A DNA stretch of 64,000 nucleotides from Harmothoe impar (taxonomy: Eukaryota; Annelida; Polychaeta; Phyllodocida; Polynoidae): NCBI GenBank assembly GCA_947462335.1, contig OX381713.1, positions 23,366,381-23,430,380 of the forward strand, written 5' to 3'. Below the pieces are notes generated by a model. That model did not search any database. It was not told the DNA's origin and saw only the letters and a list, made by a program, of their open reading frames with translations. A program made the translations under genes and the position numbers. Shown here in pieces: positions 45,101-57,300 of the stretch (within the stretch, counting starts at the first letter, position 1; each line of letters opens with the position of its first letter).

Positions 45101-48100
45101 GATTAAAATAGATTCCCTGAAGAAGTCTAGCAATAGACGAAATTTACATCTTAAAATGCTAACTTGACTCATTTTTTGATTTATGCTAATTTTTCTGAAT
45201 TATAGGGAATACATGTGATTTATAAAAAGTAAGATAGATTTCAATGTTTATAAGCGGGGATGAAAGTCAATTTTTTTCCTTGATCTCAAGTTTTAATGTT
45301 GCGAAGACCTGTACTTATCTCTAGAGAATCTATTTCAAAGAGGCCCCCATTTCAACATTTCACATTGTTTTGAAATTAATCACTTTCATTCCCTGTATAT
45401 TGAAGTGAGTTGAATAATGAATTTGGATTTAAATGTGACTGTGCAGCTGTTGCGTACATCAGTTAACATCTTAGTGGGCAGCGCAGAGATGCCACTTTTC
45501 CTACTTTTTGGCTGAAATTTCTGTATTAAAATATGTTAATTTTCTACAGAAAATTGACAAAAACTGAGTGGCATCTCTGGCAGCGCCTCAAACTGACCGA
45601 GGCCAAGCTGTCACGTTCCCTAATGCCATTTGTTGTAATGTTTCAGATGGTTCTGGGGGCCTATCATTACGCTGTCCGACTGCCTCGCAGCCTTCTTCTC
45701 AGCCGATGAGCTGAAGGGAGACAACATGTACAGTTGTGAGAAATGTAAAAAGTAAGTATCTTGGCTCTTTGTGTCACTTCTTACCCAAATTTAACAAAGC
45801 CTTTTGAAGATAATAACTTGAATGATAAACTAATTACTATTGAAATTGAAACTTGTATCCTATGGCCCAAATAGTATATATCTTGTTTCCTGTTCTTGTG
45901 ATTTGTCGCTACTACTATGAGTAAACCCTTTTAGTTCTCATAACAAATCTTCATAACTCGAAAGTTAACGGGCCAAATTAAAACATGCAGTTCTAAAATG
46001 CAGTGATTCTGGGGTATCATTTGACCTGCGGCAGATTCCTTGATGACATTGACACGTATTTTACCACGGTATTTTCAGATTGCGTAATGGTATGAAATAC
46101 TCCAGAGTTCTCAACTTACCAGAGGTGAGTTATTAAGAGCTACATTAATCTATCATGATTGTAACACTTCGACCTTTTCTGATTTATAGTATTATGAAAA
46201 TTATTTAATGTCCGTATTTTGACAAAACAGCAATGCAACGCACTAGAAGCTTGGCCTAATCCGTTAGTCTTTTAAAGGCCGCAGCATGCTTTAATACGCT
46301 ATGCCTTTGTTTACTCTTTCTTTTGTCGCATTAATGCGCCATGGCGACATAGAGCATGGTGCATTAAAGCACTATGCGACCCTTAAAGGGTTCGGAGATG
46401 CCAATTTTACCAGTAATCTAAATTTTACGCTGGAATCAGCATATTGACACAGAAAAGTGATCAAAAGTAAAATTTCCTAGTTTTTGGATCGATTTCCCAG
46501 TTTTTGTCAAGCAGGGAGTGGCATCTCTGGGGCAAAGACCTTTAGAATACAGGATACGTCAAAAAAATTATCACATGCATTTATACTTTTGTCGCCCTCA
46601 GGTCCTGTGCATCCACCTGAAGCGGTTCCGACACGAGTTCATGTTCTCTACCAAGATCAGCAGCTACGTGTCCTTCCCACTAGAGAACCTCGACATGGGC
46701 CACTATCTACACAAAGGTACAGGTCACTTCTCACTTCATTAAAAATCAAGTGAGGCATACCTCCACTCACCCCGCCACACTTTTATACAATGATCAACAT
46801 TTCTAAACCCCCTCCCCTTTCAGTAAAAATTTTTAAAATCAACAACAAAAATCACCCCCCCCCCCTCTGCCGTTGTTAAATAATGACCACTGCTAAAACC
46901 CTGCATTCCCAGTACTTTTGTATGCTAACTCATAGTTGATATACATCTTCCGATGTCCTAATCGAATTATATTGGTTGCTGCATTTGTTTTTTTAGTTAT
47001 TAATTAGTTGAGAATGATAAAAAATTGAATTAAATTGATAAAAGATATGGCATTTGTTGACACAGACTGTAAGGACCAGGTGACGCAGTACGACTTGGTG
47101 GCCGTCATCTGTCATCACGGCACCGCCGGAGGTAACGATAAACTCGCTACTCAATTTTCTATACGAGACGATGCACCTAACCAGATTTAATTCACACATG
47201 CTTTCAACCAATGTATTTTTCCTATTGGTAGTAAATTGATTTGTGAATGATTTTGTGGCATGCCTCTTTGAAATTCTTAAAAGTACTCTTGTAGAGCAGA
47301 GATTTAAGTGATTAGGGCTTTCCATAAAAATATGGATTCCAGGGTCCTCTCCGCTTTGAATATACTCTCAAAGTAGGCATTTCCAGATTAATCGACTAAC
47401 TTTTCAGATGTTCTGTTAGTACCAAACTTTAAATAATCTCCAAATTAAAGTGGGGAAAAAAGCATCCATGTTATATGTTTTTTCAAGGCTGGTGAAACTT
47501 TATAATGTTGTGTGTGTGTTTGCTAGGTGGACATTACACGTCGTACGCGTTGAACTACGTGAACGAGCAGTGGTACGAGTTTGACGACCAGTACGTGACG
47601 GAGGTGGACATGCAGGTGGTGGAGAACTGTGAGGCCTACGTCCTCTTCTACAGGTCAGTGGGAAATAGTACTAGTAAAGGATAACCTACAAGGACCTGAG
47701 TGTATGTAAAAATAACCATGATGTCCAGACCGTAGTTTAACTGTAAATATTGGTGTTTAGCCCCCAGATGGCAAATCTTTCTGCTAGAAGGAAATTACTG
47801 TGAAACTGTTCACGGTTGAGAGGTCCAAAAAGAGGAAGTCTGGTGGATCGCACCATTATGTCAACTTAGACGATGCTTTTTATAGTGCCTCACTTGACGA
47901 TTCCAAACGTTTTTTTTAATTTCTGGCATTTTACTTGGTAGGCTGAATATTAACGTATGGCAGATATACATCCCTGGTAAAATATGCGTATAGCAGAGTG
48001 ATACGCAAGTCTCTACCATTCTACATACAAGGTTTTCTACATTCTTATTTCAGGAAGAAGAACGATAAGATGATTGCTCTCAGACAAAAGGCCGAGCAGA

Positions 48101-50463
48101 TTATCGCGATGCCCGAGGTAAGCTTTTACAACTATACCATCCTATTTGAATTTCAGTTCATTTGGGCTTCTTCTGCCTCTCTCCCATACTATGTGAAATT
48201 CTATGTGAAGTATTTAATACAGGAGAGCCGTTGCTATGTTCCTATGAGTAGCAGAATATTAGGAACTAAAACTTTGGGGTCCCCTGCACTGCACAGCGTG
48301 ATCTCCTCTACCCTGAGCAAAAGTTGATTTATAACCTGTCGCGTTTCTTTTTTTTTTGTGGTTGCAGAATTCCCTGATGAGATTCTACGTATCCAAACAG
48401 TGGATCAACAAGTTTAACACGTTCGCCGAACCTGGCCCCATTACCAACAGCGACTTCCTGTGTCGACACGGAGGTGGGTACAACGTGCAATGGATGATCT
48501 ATGAGTCACATTAAACTCAAACTAAAGTAAAACTATGTACCAGAACACATCTGTTCACGAATCTTATACTTTATATGGTTAAAATAATAATATTATAAAC
48601 CAGTTTGCTTTGCTTAATGATAAGGCACCATGTCCTATTTCTATTTAGTGTAGAGATATTTTGTGAAGACCTGGAATGGGATGGTGGCCTGAAATAAAAT
48701 ATATGTTTATGGTAAATGTGGTTGTACTTTATTGTTGATAGGTGTGCCGCCACACAAATGGACCTACGTTGGGGATCTAGTAGAAGAGATGCCACAGCCG
48801 ATATGGGAATATCTCCATGACACGTGAGTCCAGTTTGATCCTATTTTTTAATTTTATTTATTTTCATTGAATAGTCATAATTATTTCGGACCATCATCAT
48901 CTTCAATAGTCTGGTTTTTAAAGGAAAGCATTGCTGAAACAATTTCTAAAACAGCTACTTCTAAAATTCGATGACCATCATATGACCTTGGGATTGGCGC
49001 ATGCCTCTGATAAATGGCAAAGGGATGATAATATGACCTTCATTATCATATGACCTTGACTCAGTACTCATGATCTTTTGCATGATTCAGGACCTTGATC
49101 AGGCCTTGGTGTTATGTAAGCTTCCCATTGCAATACCTGCATGTAACCTATATGTATGACCTTTATGTGACCCATCACATCAAATATGACTTTCAAATGA
49201 CCTTGACCTATCTGTGACCTGTGACCTTCAGGTTTGGCGGGGGCCCGGCAGTGAACCACCTGTACCTGTGCACGACATGTCAGGTGGAGTTGGAGAAGCT
49301 GCGGAAACGGCAGCGGTTTGAGATGGATACCTTCATACAGGTATGTATTAAGGTCTTACTACTCTTTCTTCAATCCACCAATACACATCCAAAAATAATT
49401 ATCTCATTTCAAGAAAATAATATTATTAAACTTGTCTGGCGGAAAAATCACTTGTTTTAGGAAAAACAATTTTTTTATAACGAGTGGCTTGTCTGCCAGA
49501 CAAGTTTAATAAACTTATTTTCTTGAAATGAGATAATTATTTTTGGCTTTGTATCTATTGCTTTTTTGCTGGTAGAGGAACTGGCAGTAGAGCAGGCAAA
49601 TATAGGTAGCTGAAGATTTTCTGCTGCAGCAGTTGTAAACGTACTGCTTGATTGAAATGATGTCCCTCTGATTATACTCTTCTTGCGTGGTCAACTCATC
49701 CAATTAAGTTGCGGTCTTAATAAATACATTGTAGAATAGCACCTACATCTTTTTTGGCACATTTATAAATATACAGTAGCCTAAAACTCTTTTTTTTTGA
49801 GGAGGGGGAAATTTAGTGTCTTATAACTTATCCACATTGTGTATGTCTTACCTGTAGCTGAACAGTGAGTTTAAGAGTGAGGAGAACCCGAGTGTCATCT
49901 ACGCCATCAGCATGGCCTGGTTCAAGGACTGGGAGAACTTTGTACGCGGACGCACAGACGGTAAGTCTATATCTCCATTATATGGTGAATACGAGAGTTA
50001 CTACCGTAAAGCCTCACATATAAGCCTACTTTGGGAAGATCCTACAAGCCTCACAGGGGGTCTGATTATGGCAATTTTAGTACTGCATTATACTTATAAA
50101 AAAGACATAGACACCTTGTATCAACTTCCCATAGGCTGAGATGAGCATCCTCTTAAAGGGATCGACATGCTTGTTACTAGTGTTATTTACTGATGATTTC
50201 ACCAGATATGCCTTTTCAATGACTCATGGTCCTTTATAGATCCTCCGGGCCCTATTGACAACACGACCATCGCGACAAGCAAGAACCGCCAGCCGGTGGT
50301 CCGGATGAGTTCAGACAACGGCCAGCTTTCTGAGGAGACATGGCAATTCCTGCACCAGACCTATGGCGGAGGCCCCGAACTCATCATCAAAAGCGCAAGC
50401 AACACCAACGGGGACCAACTCAAGGTCAACGACACAAGCGACAAGGGTGCCGAGGTCAAATGA
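39178..50463 (+). CDS. usp20/usp33: Ubiquitin carboxyl-terminal hydrolase, USP20/USP33 type, complete in 21 coding exons
   Basis: Exons: 39178-39258, 39582-39704, 40162-40262, 40616-40758, 41170-41239, 41513-41626, 41905-41983, 42383-43049, 43430-43527, 44907-45073, 45647-45751, 46079-46124, 46602-46716, 47066-47131, 47527-47653, 48054-48117, 48368-48473, 48742-48823, 49232-49340, 49858-49960, 50240-50463. All are GT..AG with matching phases: 929 residues, close to vertebrate USP20/33. Order: ZnF-UBP (about 6-105), USP Cys box with NIGNTCYMN (Cys161), a 222-residue acidic exon inside the catalytic domain, zinc-ribbon CLTC and CEKC, His box GGHYTSY (His661) with FDD (Asp678), then two DUSP domains (about 715-800 and 830-925). 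By family, this cysteine protease removes ubiquitin from substrates such as VHL-pathway targets and GPCR/arrestin partners. Assignment is firm to the USP20/33 pair, which split in vertebrates. Confidence 0.97.
42383..43049 (+). CDS. usp20/usp33: USP exon 8: large acidic insert splitting the catalytic domain
   Basis: After [19 protein letters not shown] the 667-bp exon encodes about 200 residues rich in Asp, Glu, Ser and Gly, with patches such as [18 protein letters not shown] and a basic run [11 protein letters not shown]. It ends before the conserved [17 protein letters not shown] strand in exon 9. USP20 and USP33 also carry an insert here. Its sequence is low-complexity and probably disordered. 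Confidence 0.9.
43885..44480 (+). repeat. 64-bp minisatellite in USP intron 9
   Basis: About nine units containing GGGTGCTATAGGGGTGTAAC and AGGAGGTGGCCATGTCCCCC, at 64-65-base spacing. Later units drift. Confidence 0.85.
44750..44885 (+). repeat. Dispersed repeat related to 35600-35900 and 62330-62570
   Basis: ACGAGGTGTGATAACACTGA, GACCAGTGGGCAGTGG and CACCGTGGGTTAAMATAC are shared with the duplicated block. Confidence 0.6.
49389..49546. repeat. Long inverted repeat in a USP intron
   Basis: Arms of about 50 bases, CCAAAAATAATTATCTCATT..AAGAAAATAA..AAACTTGTCTGGC, face each other across a loop of about 45 bases. Confidence 0.8.
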
Positions 50464-51795
50464 AAATAAGGTCAAGGTCATTTGAAGGTCAAGTGAAGGT
50501 CGAATTGGGAATTGTTTTGGGCCGGTCAAGACCAGTCCGGTAAGGTTGTTTAAGTTATTTCAAGATCGATTGCAATTTAAGATGGCTGTGTACGTTAAAG
50601 TTTTGTTGTTACAGAAATTGTTTTGGGTGTGAAGTTTAAATGTGTGGTGTGAATCTGAATGTTGGTGACGTATAATGAAAGGGAGTTTCTCGGCGAGAGT
50701 AATGTGTCTGGGATTATATGGCGGAAGAAATGAACACGGGTACTGTTGACCTTTTTGTCGTTATGGTGACAGGCAGTGGCAAGGCCAGTAGAGACATAGC
50801 AAGCAATTTAATTTAAAGGAATGGAAACAGCAAAGAGTATTGTATACTCTAAGGAAGGATGAAGCTCTGTTGTCGATAATGCTGTTTTAAAAATGACTGA
50901 TTTTGCCACTTACATGTACATAATACTTCAAAATAACTTTAATCTGTCCATGTTCTATTTTACACATTGTATGCAAGGGTCGCAATACCAATTTAATACT
51001 TTTTAAAAGTATGACAGCCTCAAAAAGGAGGCATGAATGTGAAAAATAATTATATACAATTTATTTATTAGCATTTTGTATCGGCTTATTCTTGGATAGC
51101 CATTTTGCATCGAGCGTTGTTTTCCGAGACAAATAATTGCACGGGCACACACAGCGAGAACAATTGTTGAGTGATGTATGTGATATGCACAAAAGAGTGA
51201 GAAATTGTTGAAATATACAAAATATATTATCTGCAAAAAGACAAAAAAGGACTTGTTTTGTTATATAAAACCACACACACCAAAAATGTCAGTATATTTA
51301 TGTGAATATAACAGTTCATGCACCGGGTATCAATAAGTATTACATATTTTATATGAATTAAATATCTGAATTGATCTACGACTCCTTTCTTTTCATGACA
51401 GCAATAAGTTATTGGTCCACATACTGTATAGAAGACATGTATAATGGTCTCTGTCTCCTTTCATCATTTACTATGTAAGTCAACTCGAGTACTTCAAAGC
51501 TCTGATTTTGCATCCTCCTATGATCTGGGATACTCAAGATTCACCGATCACAAGATTCACTGAACTTAAACTCTAGAGATATGGCTACTGATGGTCGAGG
51601 GGGCTTTGATAGACTGAACGTTGTTTACTCGAACCCTGAAGCGAACCAGGGTTTCGTCATCTTAGAGGCTTTGAATTGAGGACAGGTGGATACTGACTGT
51701 TTCAGATCTTAGAGGGAATTCGGGAATAATTCAGAATTGCAAAAAGGAATGAAAAAGGTATGTCCAGTCAAGTAGTTATACCTTCTTGACATGTT
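50464..51795 (+). other. USP 3' UTR and downstream DNA
   Basis: No further exon is seen after the stop. No AATAAA was located with certainty; an ATTAAA at 51357-51362 is a weak poly(A)-signal candidate. The 3' end cannot be placed. Confidence 0.4.
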
Positions 51796-51995
51796 NNNNN
51801 NNNNNNNNNNNNNNNNNNNNNNNNNNNNNNNNNNNNNNNNNNNNNNNNNNNNNNNNNNNNNNNNNNNNNNNNNNNNNNNNNNNNNNNNNNNNNNNNNNNN
51901 NNNNNNNNNNNNNNNNNNNNNNNNNNNNNNNNNNNNNNNNNNNNNNNNNNNNNNNNNNNNNNNNNNNNNNNNNNNNNNNNNNNNNNNNNNNNNNN
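51796..51995. other. Scaffold gap (200 N)
   Basis: An unbroken run of exactly 200 N falls between the USP 3' region and a GGGGTAATA element. The left part of that element is lost in the gap, which probably failed to assemble because of repeats. Confidence 0.99.
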
Positions 51996-52852
51996 AACAA
52001 CCAATAGCTTATAAAATTAAAAATGGTTTGGTTATTTTCTGTGAAGTGTCTAGGAATTGACACCACTATTTGTGTGGTGTCCCGTATTACCCCAACCTCA
52101 TTTTTCGGTGGGGTAATACGGGTCAAAGGCAATCCCTATGGTAATTTTTATGTATTTTTTCTACAAAAATGTTAAGCTATTGATCTTATTTAAAACCTCC
52201 ACATGAAAGAGTGCCTTTGCAGAAACTACTTTTTTTCAACATATCTAAATAAACATAGTTCTTTGTGAGATTTTTTTCATGTTTTAAATTTGCATATGGT
52301 CATGCTTTGTGTGGCGGCCATTTTCCAAAATGGCGGCATAAAAATACAAGAAATTTCAGGGTAAATTTGAACATCACGGACAATTTACAATTTTTGCTGT
52401 TTCTAGTGTGGATCTCAACATAAATGGTCACAAAGTAGCTTGAATTAAAGCTATAGAGGAGCCCCATCTAAAAGATAGGGTTTTGGGTATATCATGACAT
52501 CCTGGTTACCATGGAAACGATGTAAACACTCCATTTTTGCCAAATTCTGCTAATTGTTTAATATTTTGACAAATTCTCTCGACAAGAATATGCATAGGGG
52601 CCTATGGCACTCATTGAGGTAACAAAGTATCTTTATAATGTTTTGGGACAGTTTAAATCATCATATATTTTGTTAAGGTACCTCAAAGGCTTCCCATTCA
52701 AAGAATTCCACCCATGCATGAAAGATATTTGGCCATTTTCACTGACGATTCCTATTCCGTTCCGTCTTACCCCGCAATGGTGACCCGTATTACCCCACCG
52801 TGGGGTAATATGGGTCACAAAATCTTTGAAATTATTAACTACAACCATTGTA

Positions 52853-53869
52853 GGGGAGACCGGGGCAAAACGGACCCCCGGGGCAAAAGGGACCCGACCC
52901 ATAACTCAGTTCTCAGCTATCAATTCCATATTTTTGTCAAATTGGCTCATAAAATTGATAGAAATAACATGTCTTAAAAAAAATGTCGATGCTACCTATG
53001 GTATTCCGGATTTTATAAAGAAAAAACTGAAATTAGAGACTTTGATCTAATTTTGCAAAAATCAGTTTATAAGCTTCTGAGAATTAAAAAAGAGGTATAT
53101 GTTAATGTTTTATGGCTAAAACAATAATATTTCATAGCTAAAATATTGTGTAACATATTTGCAAAGTCATTGGAAAAAAATATTACCCTACAGTTATTTA
53201 TTTTGGCAAGATCATTTTTTCACATATTTTTCATGAAGCTGGGGCAAAAGGGACCCCCCCCCTCACAATCATAATTCCTATGGTGAAACCCCATAGAAAA
53301 CATGAAAAAATAACCATGCTTGGCCTAAAAAATGATAAGAATGATGAGACATGCTTATTTGAATATAAAATTATTTCTTATAAGCCAATTTTTATTTTTG
53401 GGGGTATTTTTGGGGTTTTGGGAAATTTTTCCTGAATTTGGGGGAAATTTTATTGAAATGCATGATATTCAACGGTCATAAAAATCAATTAAAATTGAAA
53501 AATGTTAGATAATGGTCATGCATGACAACAAAGAAATACCTAAAGAACTGAGTAATAACATAGCTAAAAGATGGGAGCAAGAAAATTATGAAAAAAGATA
53601 ATTATTCAAAATTAAGAAATTTCCAGGGTCCCTTTTGCCCCGCCCCAAAAACCTTTTTGCCCCGGGACTTTTAGCCCATGACCTTCGTTGGTCAGAATAT
53701 GTTACGCTATCCCACTATGCTATTAATGATACTAGCACAATATTAATTATTTTCATGGATGGTATACTTCTATGCTTTGTTATGAAAAAATAAATGTTTC
53801 AATTCAGGGGTTTACCTCTGAGTTATTTGCCATCTTCCCTTAAGGGGTCCGTTTTGCCCCGGTCTCCCC
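52853..53869. mobile_element. GGGGCAAAA element with TA TSD
   Basis: GGGGAGACCGGGGCAAAACG faces CGTTTTGCCCCGGTCTCCCC, with TA on both sides. Words GGGGCAAAAGGGACCC recur inside both ends and at 53240 and 53625. Sister copies at 28856 and 30294 keep the uninterrupted CCATTGTACC site. No transposase frame is seen. Confidence 0.85.
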
Positions 53870-53960
53870 TACCTAATTAGGGAGTTTGAGGAAATTTTTC
53901 TTCAACACAGTTAAATATAAAAGAGGAATGCTTAAAAAGTAGGTAAAAAAATATTTTGCT

Positions 53961-54123
53961 TAAAGGGGGACTAGCACCGTTCCTAGCAAAGACGGGTACC
54001 TGCCAACTCAGTTCTTACAAAACACAGAGAAACCAGCGACATCTATTGACCAATCAGATCGCCGCTATCGAGGTCACGTGACTTGCTAAGGCGGGTAGTC
54101 TTAGCCGTGCTAGCCCCCCTTTA
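53961..54123. mobile_element. 163-bp MITE with TAAAGGGGG..CTAGCAC ends
   Basis: TAAAGGGGGACTAGCACC at the left and GTGCTAGCCCCCCTTTA at the right are inverses with one mismatch. The site is empty in sister copies (TTTTGCTTTAATGGTCACC). Confidence 0.8.
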
Positions 54124-54437
54124 ATATAGTCACCAGAAACTGAGAAAGGCAGAAATTGCATGAAAACCCTTAGGTGTCCCGTAATATTCCCCCATCTTCC
54201 CCTATATTGGCCCAAAAAATGTGGTTATGCATTAAAGTTAGGGAGTGCTGATCATTTTTTAACAACAGGGGGGGTGGTGGATTTGGGGGGGGGCTAAAAA
54301 ATTTGGACCCCTTGACCGGGGGGGGGGGGGTAAAAAATTTAGACCCCTCTTGGGGGGGGGGGGCTGAAAAAATTCCGTGCCAATTGTCCCAATTCTCCCA
54401 GGTCTCCCCTAAGTATATCATTACATTAGTCAATAAA

Positions 54438-54556
54438 ATCTTGAATCTTGAATCTTGAATCTTGAATCTTGAATCTTGAATCTTGAATCTTGAATCTTGA
54501 ATCTTGAATCTTGAATCTTGAATCTTGAATCTTGAATCTTGAATCTTGAATCTTGA
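54438..54556 (+). repeat. (CTTGAAT)17 heptanucleotide array
   Basis: Seventeen nearly perfect CTTGAAT units follow AGTCAATAAAAT. The preceding words resemble the 3' end of the 22.7-kb LINE (GGTCAATAAACTTATTCA), so the array may be a LINE 3' tail. Confidence 0.9.
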
Positions 54557-54646
54557 CGAGAATAGGAAATTATGAACGTGATACCTAATTATAGTTCTTC
54601 CCGTCGCCGCTCCGTGGCGCGTCGATCGCAACATCCGCCATTTTGA

Positions 54647-54734
54647 ATGATTGCTCTGGCCGGTCCAAACATTTCTCCTGTTTTTACGAAATATCCAGGA
54701 TATGTTGTGGACTTACACGCTTTTGATGTAGTAG
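54647..54734 (+). CDS. Copy-B counterpart of the candidate first exon
   Basis: It keeps the same ATG, YY1-like CCGCCATTTTGA and GTAAGT donor as 31776-31863. Within the 88 coding-phase bases the only change is GAG to GAC (Glu to Asp), giving YVVDLHAFDVV. Confidence 0.5.
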
Positions 54735-55319
54735 GTAAGTTCACAGACATTCTATGACTGTTTAAGTTTAGTTCTACAACATGTATCCCTATTGTGATCC
54801 ATGGTGTCATCTAGAAACATCAACTCCGCCTTGGTCGGCATGATCATGATGATTTTGGCATGTCACTGCCAGTGCCAAGTTTGTTGACAGCAAATGTTCA
54901 CTCATTTTTCTGTGGAGTTTTCTGGGTGAGTCACACTCACCCTACTACACATTTCAGGAGAATTTGGTATTCTATCTAAGAGAGGTGACTGATTTCTTAA
55001 ATATGAATCTTTTGTGAATTAGAGAATAATTTTCTGTGTTGTTTTGAAGACGTGTTGCTGGCCTTCACTGGCTACAGACTCAGACAGTTAGAATACACGT
55101 TGACTTTTATGAAGTGGGCGGGGTCACTGACTGAGATGAGAAGAACATTCTTTCATGTGTTTCTCCAGAGATATGGAGGGGGAGATGAGACACAAGGGAC
55201 AGGTCCCAGGATGCCTGCCGCGGGTGTTATGCAAATTAGGTGTCATGGCTGCCTGCATGGTAGGGGTCATGGTTGGCTGCACACACCACTAAGTACCACA
55301 GTATGCTGTTCCTTTACCC

Positions 55320-57300
55320 CCTCCTTTGACAATTAATTCTGAGAGAACTACTTATCCCACATGGTAATGCAGCATAGGATTAAAAAGCCCTAGCCTTGGT
55401 GTCTATTAATAAATTGAGTTTTGTTCAAGTTTCCACTTAGAAAAAAAAGGGGCACAGACACCATATCAGCATTACTCAACTGATATGAAAACGGATTCAT
55501 CTTTGACAATTAATTTTGAGCAAACTATCTATCCTACATACTAGTGCAGTATAGGATTAGAAAGCCCTAGCCTAGTTGTATATGAATAAATTGAGTTTTG
55601 TTCAAGTTTCCACTTCAATGAAAATCTGGGGATGGGATACTGATAACTTATCTTAGCGCCGACTGTTCGGGGTGACTCCGCAGATATGAAAACGGATCCA
55701 TCTTTGACAATTAATTTTGAGCAAACTATCTATCCTACATACTAGTGCAGTATAGGATTAGAAAGCCCTAGCCTAGTTGTATATGAATAAATTGAGTTTT
55801 GTTCAAGTTTCCACTTCAATGAAAATCTGGGGATGGGATACTGATAACTTATCTTAGCGCCGACCGTTCGGGGTGACTCCGCAGATATGAAAACGGATCC
55901 ATCTTTGACAATTAATTTTGAGCAAACTATCTATCCTACATACTAGTGCAGTATAGGATTAGAAAGCCCTAGCCTAGTTGTATATGAATAAATTGAGTTT
56001 TGTTCAAGTTTCCACTTCAATGAAAATCTGGGGATGGGATACTGATAACTTATCTTAGCGCCGACCGTTCGGGGTGACTCCGCAGATATGAAAACGGATC
56101 CATCTTTGACAATTAATTTTGAGCAAACTATCTATCCTACATACTAGTGCAGTATAGGATTAGAAAGCCCTAGCCTAGTTGTATACGAATAAATTGAGTT
56201 TTGTTCAAGTTTCCACTTCAATGAAAATCTGGGGATGGGATACTGATAACTTAACTTAGTGGCGACCGTTCGGGGTGACTCCGCAGATATGAAAACGGAT
56301 CCATCTTTGACTATTAATTTTGAGCAAACTATCTATCCTACATACTAGTGCAGTATAGGATTAGAAAGCCCTAGCCTAGTTGTATATGAATAAATTGAGT
56401 TTTGTTCAAGTTTCCACTTCAATGAAAATCTGGGGATGGGATACTGATAACTTATCTTAGCGCCGACCGTTTGGGGTGACTCCGCAGATATGAAAACGGA
56501 TCCATCTTTGACAATTAATTTTGAGCAAACTATCTATCCTACATACTAGTGCAGTATAGGATTAGAAAGCCCTAGCCTAGTTGTATATGAATAAATTGAG
56601 TTTTGTTCAAGTTTCCACTTCAATGAAAATCTGGGGATGGGATACTGATAACTTATCTTAGTGGCGACCGTTCGGGGTGACTCCGCAGATATGAAAACGG
56701 ATCCATCTTTGACAATTAATTTTGAGCAAACTATCTATCCTATATACTAGTGCAGTATAGGATTAGAAAGCCCTAGCCTAGTTGTATATGAATAAATTGA
56801 GTTTTGTTCAAGTTTCCACTTCAATGAAAATCTGGGGATCCATACTGATAACTTATATTAGGGCCGACCGGTCGGGGTGACTCCACAGATATGCAAACGG
56901 ATCCATCTTTGACAATTAATTTTGAGCAAACTATCTATCCTACATACTAGTGCAGTATAGGATTAGAAAGCCCTAGCCTAGTTGTATATGAATTAATTGA
57001 GTTTTGTTCAAGTTTCCACTTCAATGAATATCTGGGGATGGGATACTGATAACTTATCTTAGTGGAGACCGTTCGGGGTGACTCCGCAGATATGAAAACG
57101 GATCCATCTTTGACAATTAATTTTGAGCAAACTATCTATCCTACATACTAATGCAGTATAGGATTAGAAAGCCCTAGCCTAGTTGTATATGAATAAATCC
57201 AGTTTTGAGTTCTGAGGAAACTTCTAGTCCACATACTAATGCAGTATAGGATTAGAAAGCCCTATCCTAGTTGTATATGAATACATCGAGTTTTGTCAAA
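55320..57300 (+). repeat. 201-bp satellite array, about nine to ten units
   Basis: Unit anchors CAGATATGAAAACGGATCC recur at 55681, 55882, 56083, 56284, 56485, 56686, 56886 and 57087. Inner units are nearly identical, and the first and last are degenerate. Copy A has no array at the equivalent point. Confidence 0.95.

Larger units (their letters stand above)
51996..54202 (+). mobile_element. GGGGTAATA element, copy 3, with two nested insertions
   Basis: It matches 29400-30445 from the gap edge to the right terminus CCCCCATCTTCCCC at 54202, with TA outside. It is interrupted at 52853-53869 and 53961-54123. Confidence 0.85.

Noticed and set aside
54438..54556. CRISPR-like array
   Set aside because: Units are contiguous 7-mers without spacers in a eukaryotic genome.
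54170..54634. A 154-codon minus-strand frame with IQDSRFK repeats
   Set aside because: It is the translation of the (CTTGAAT)n array plus G-rich transposon sequence.
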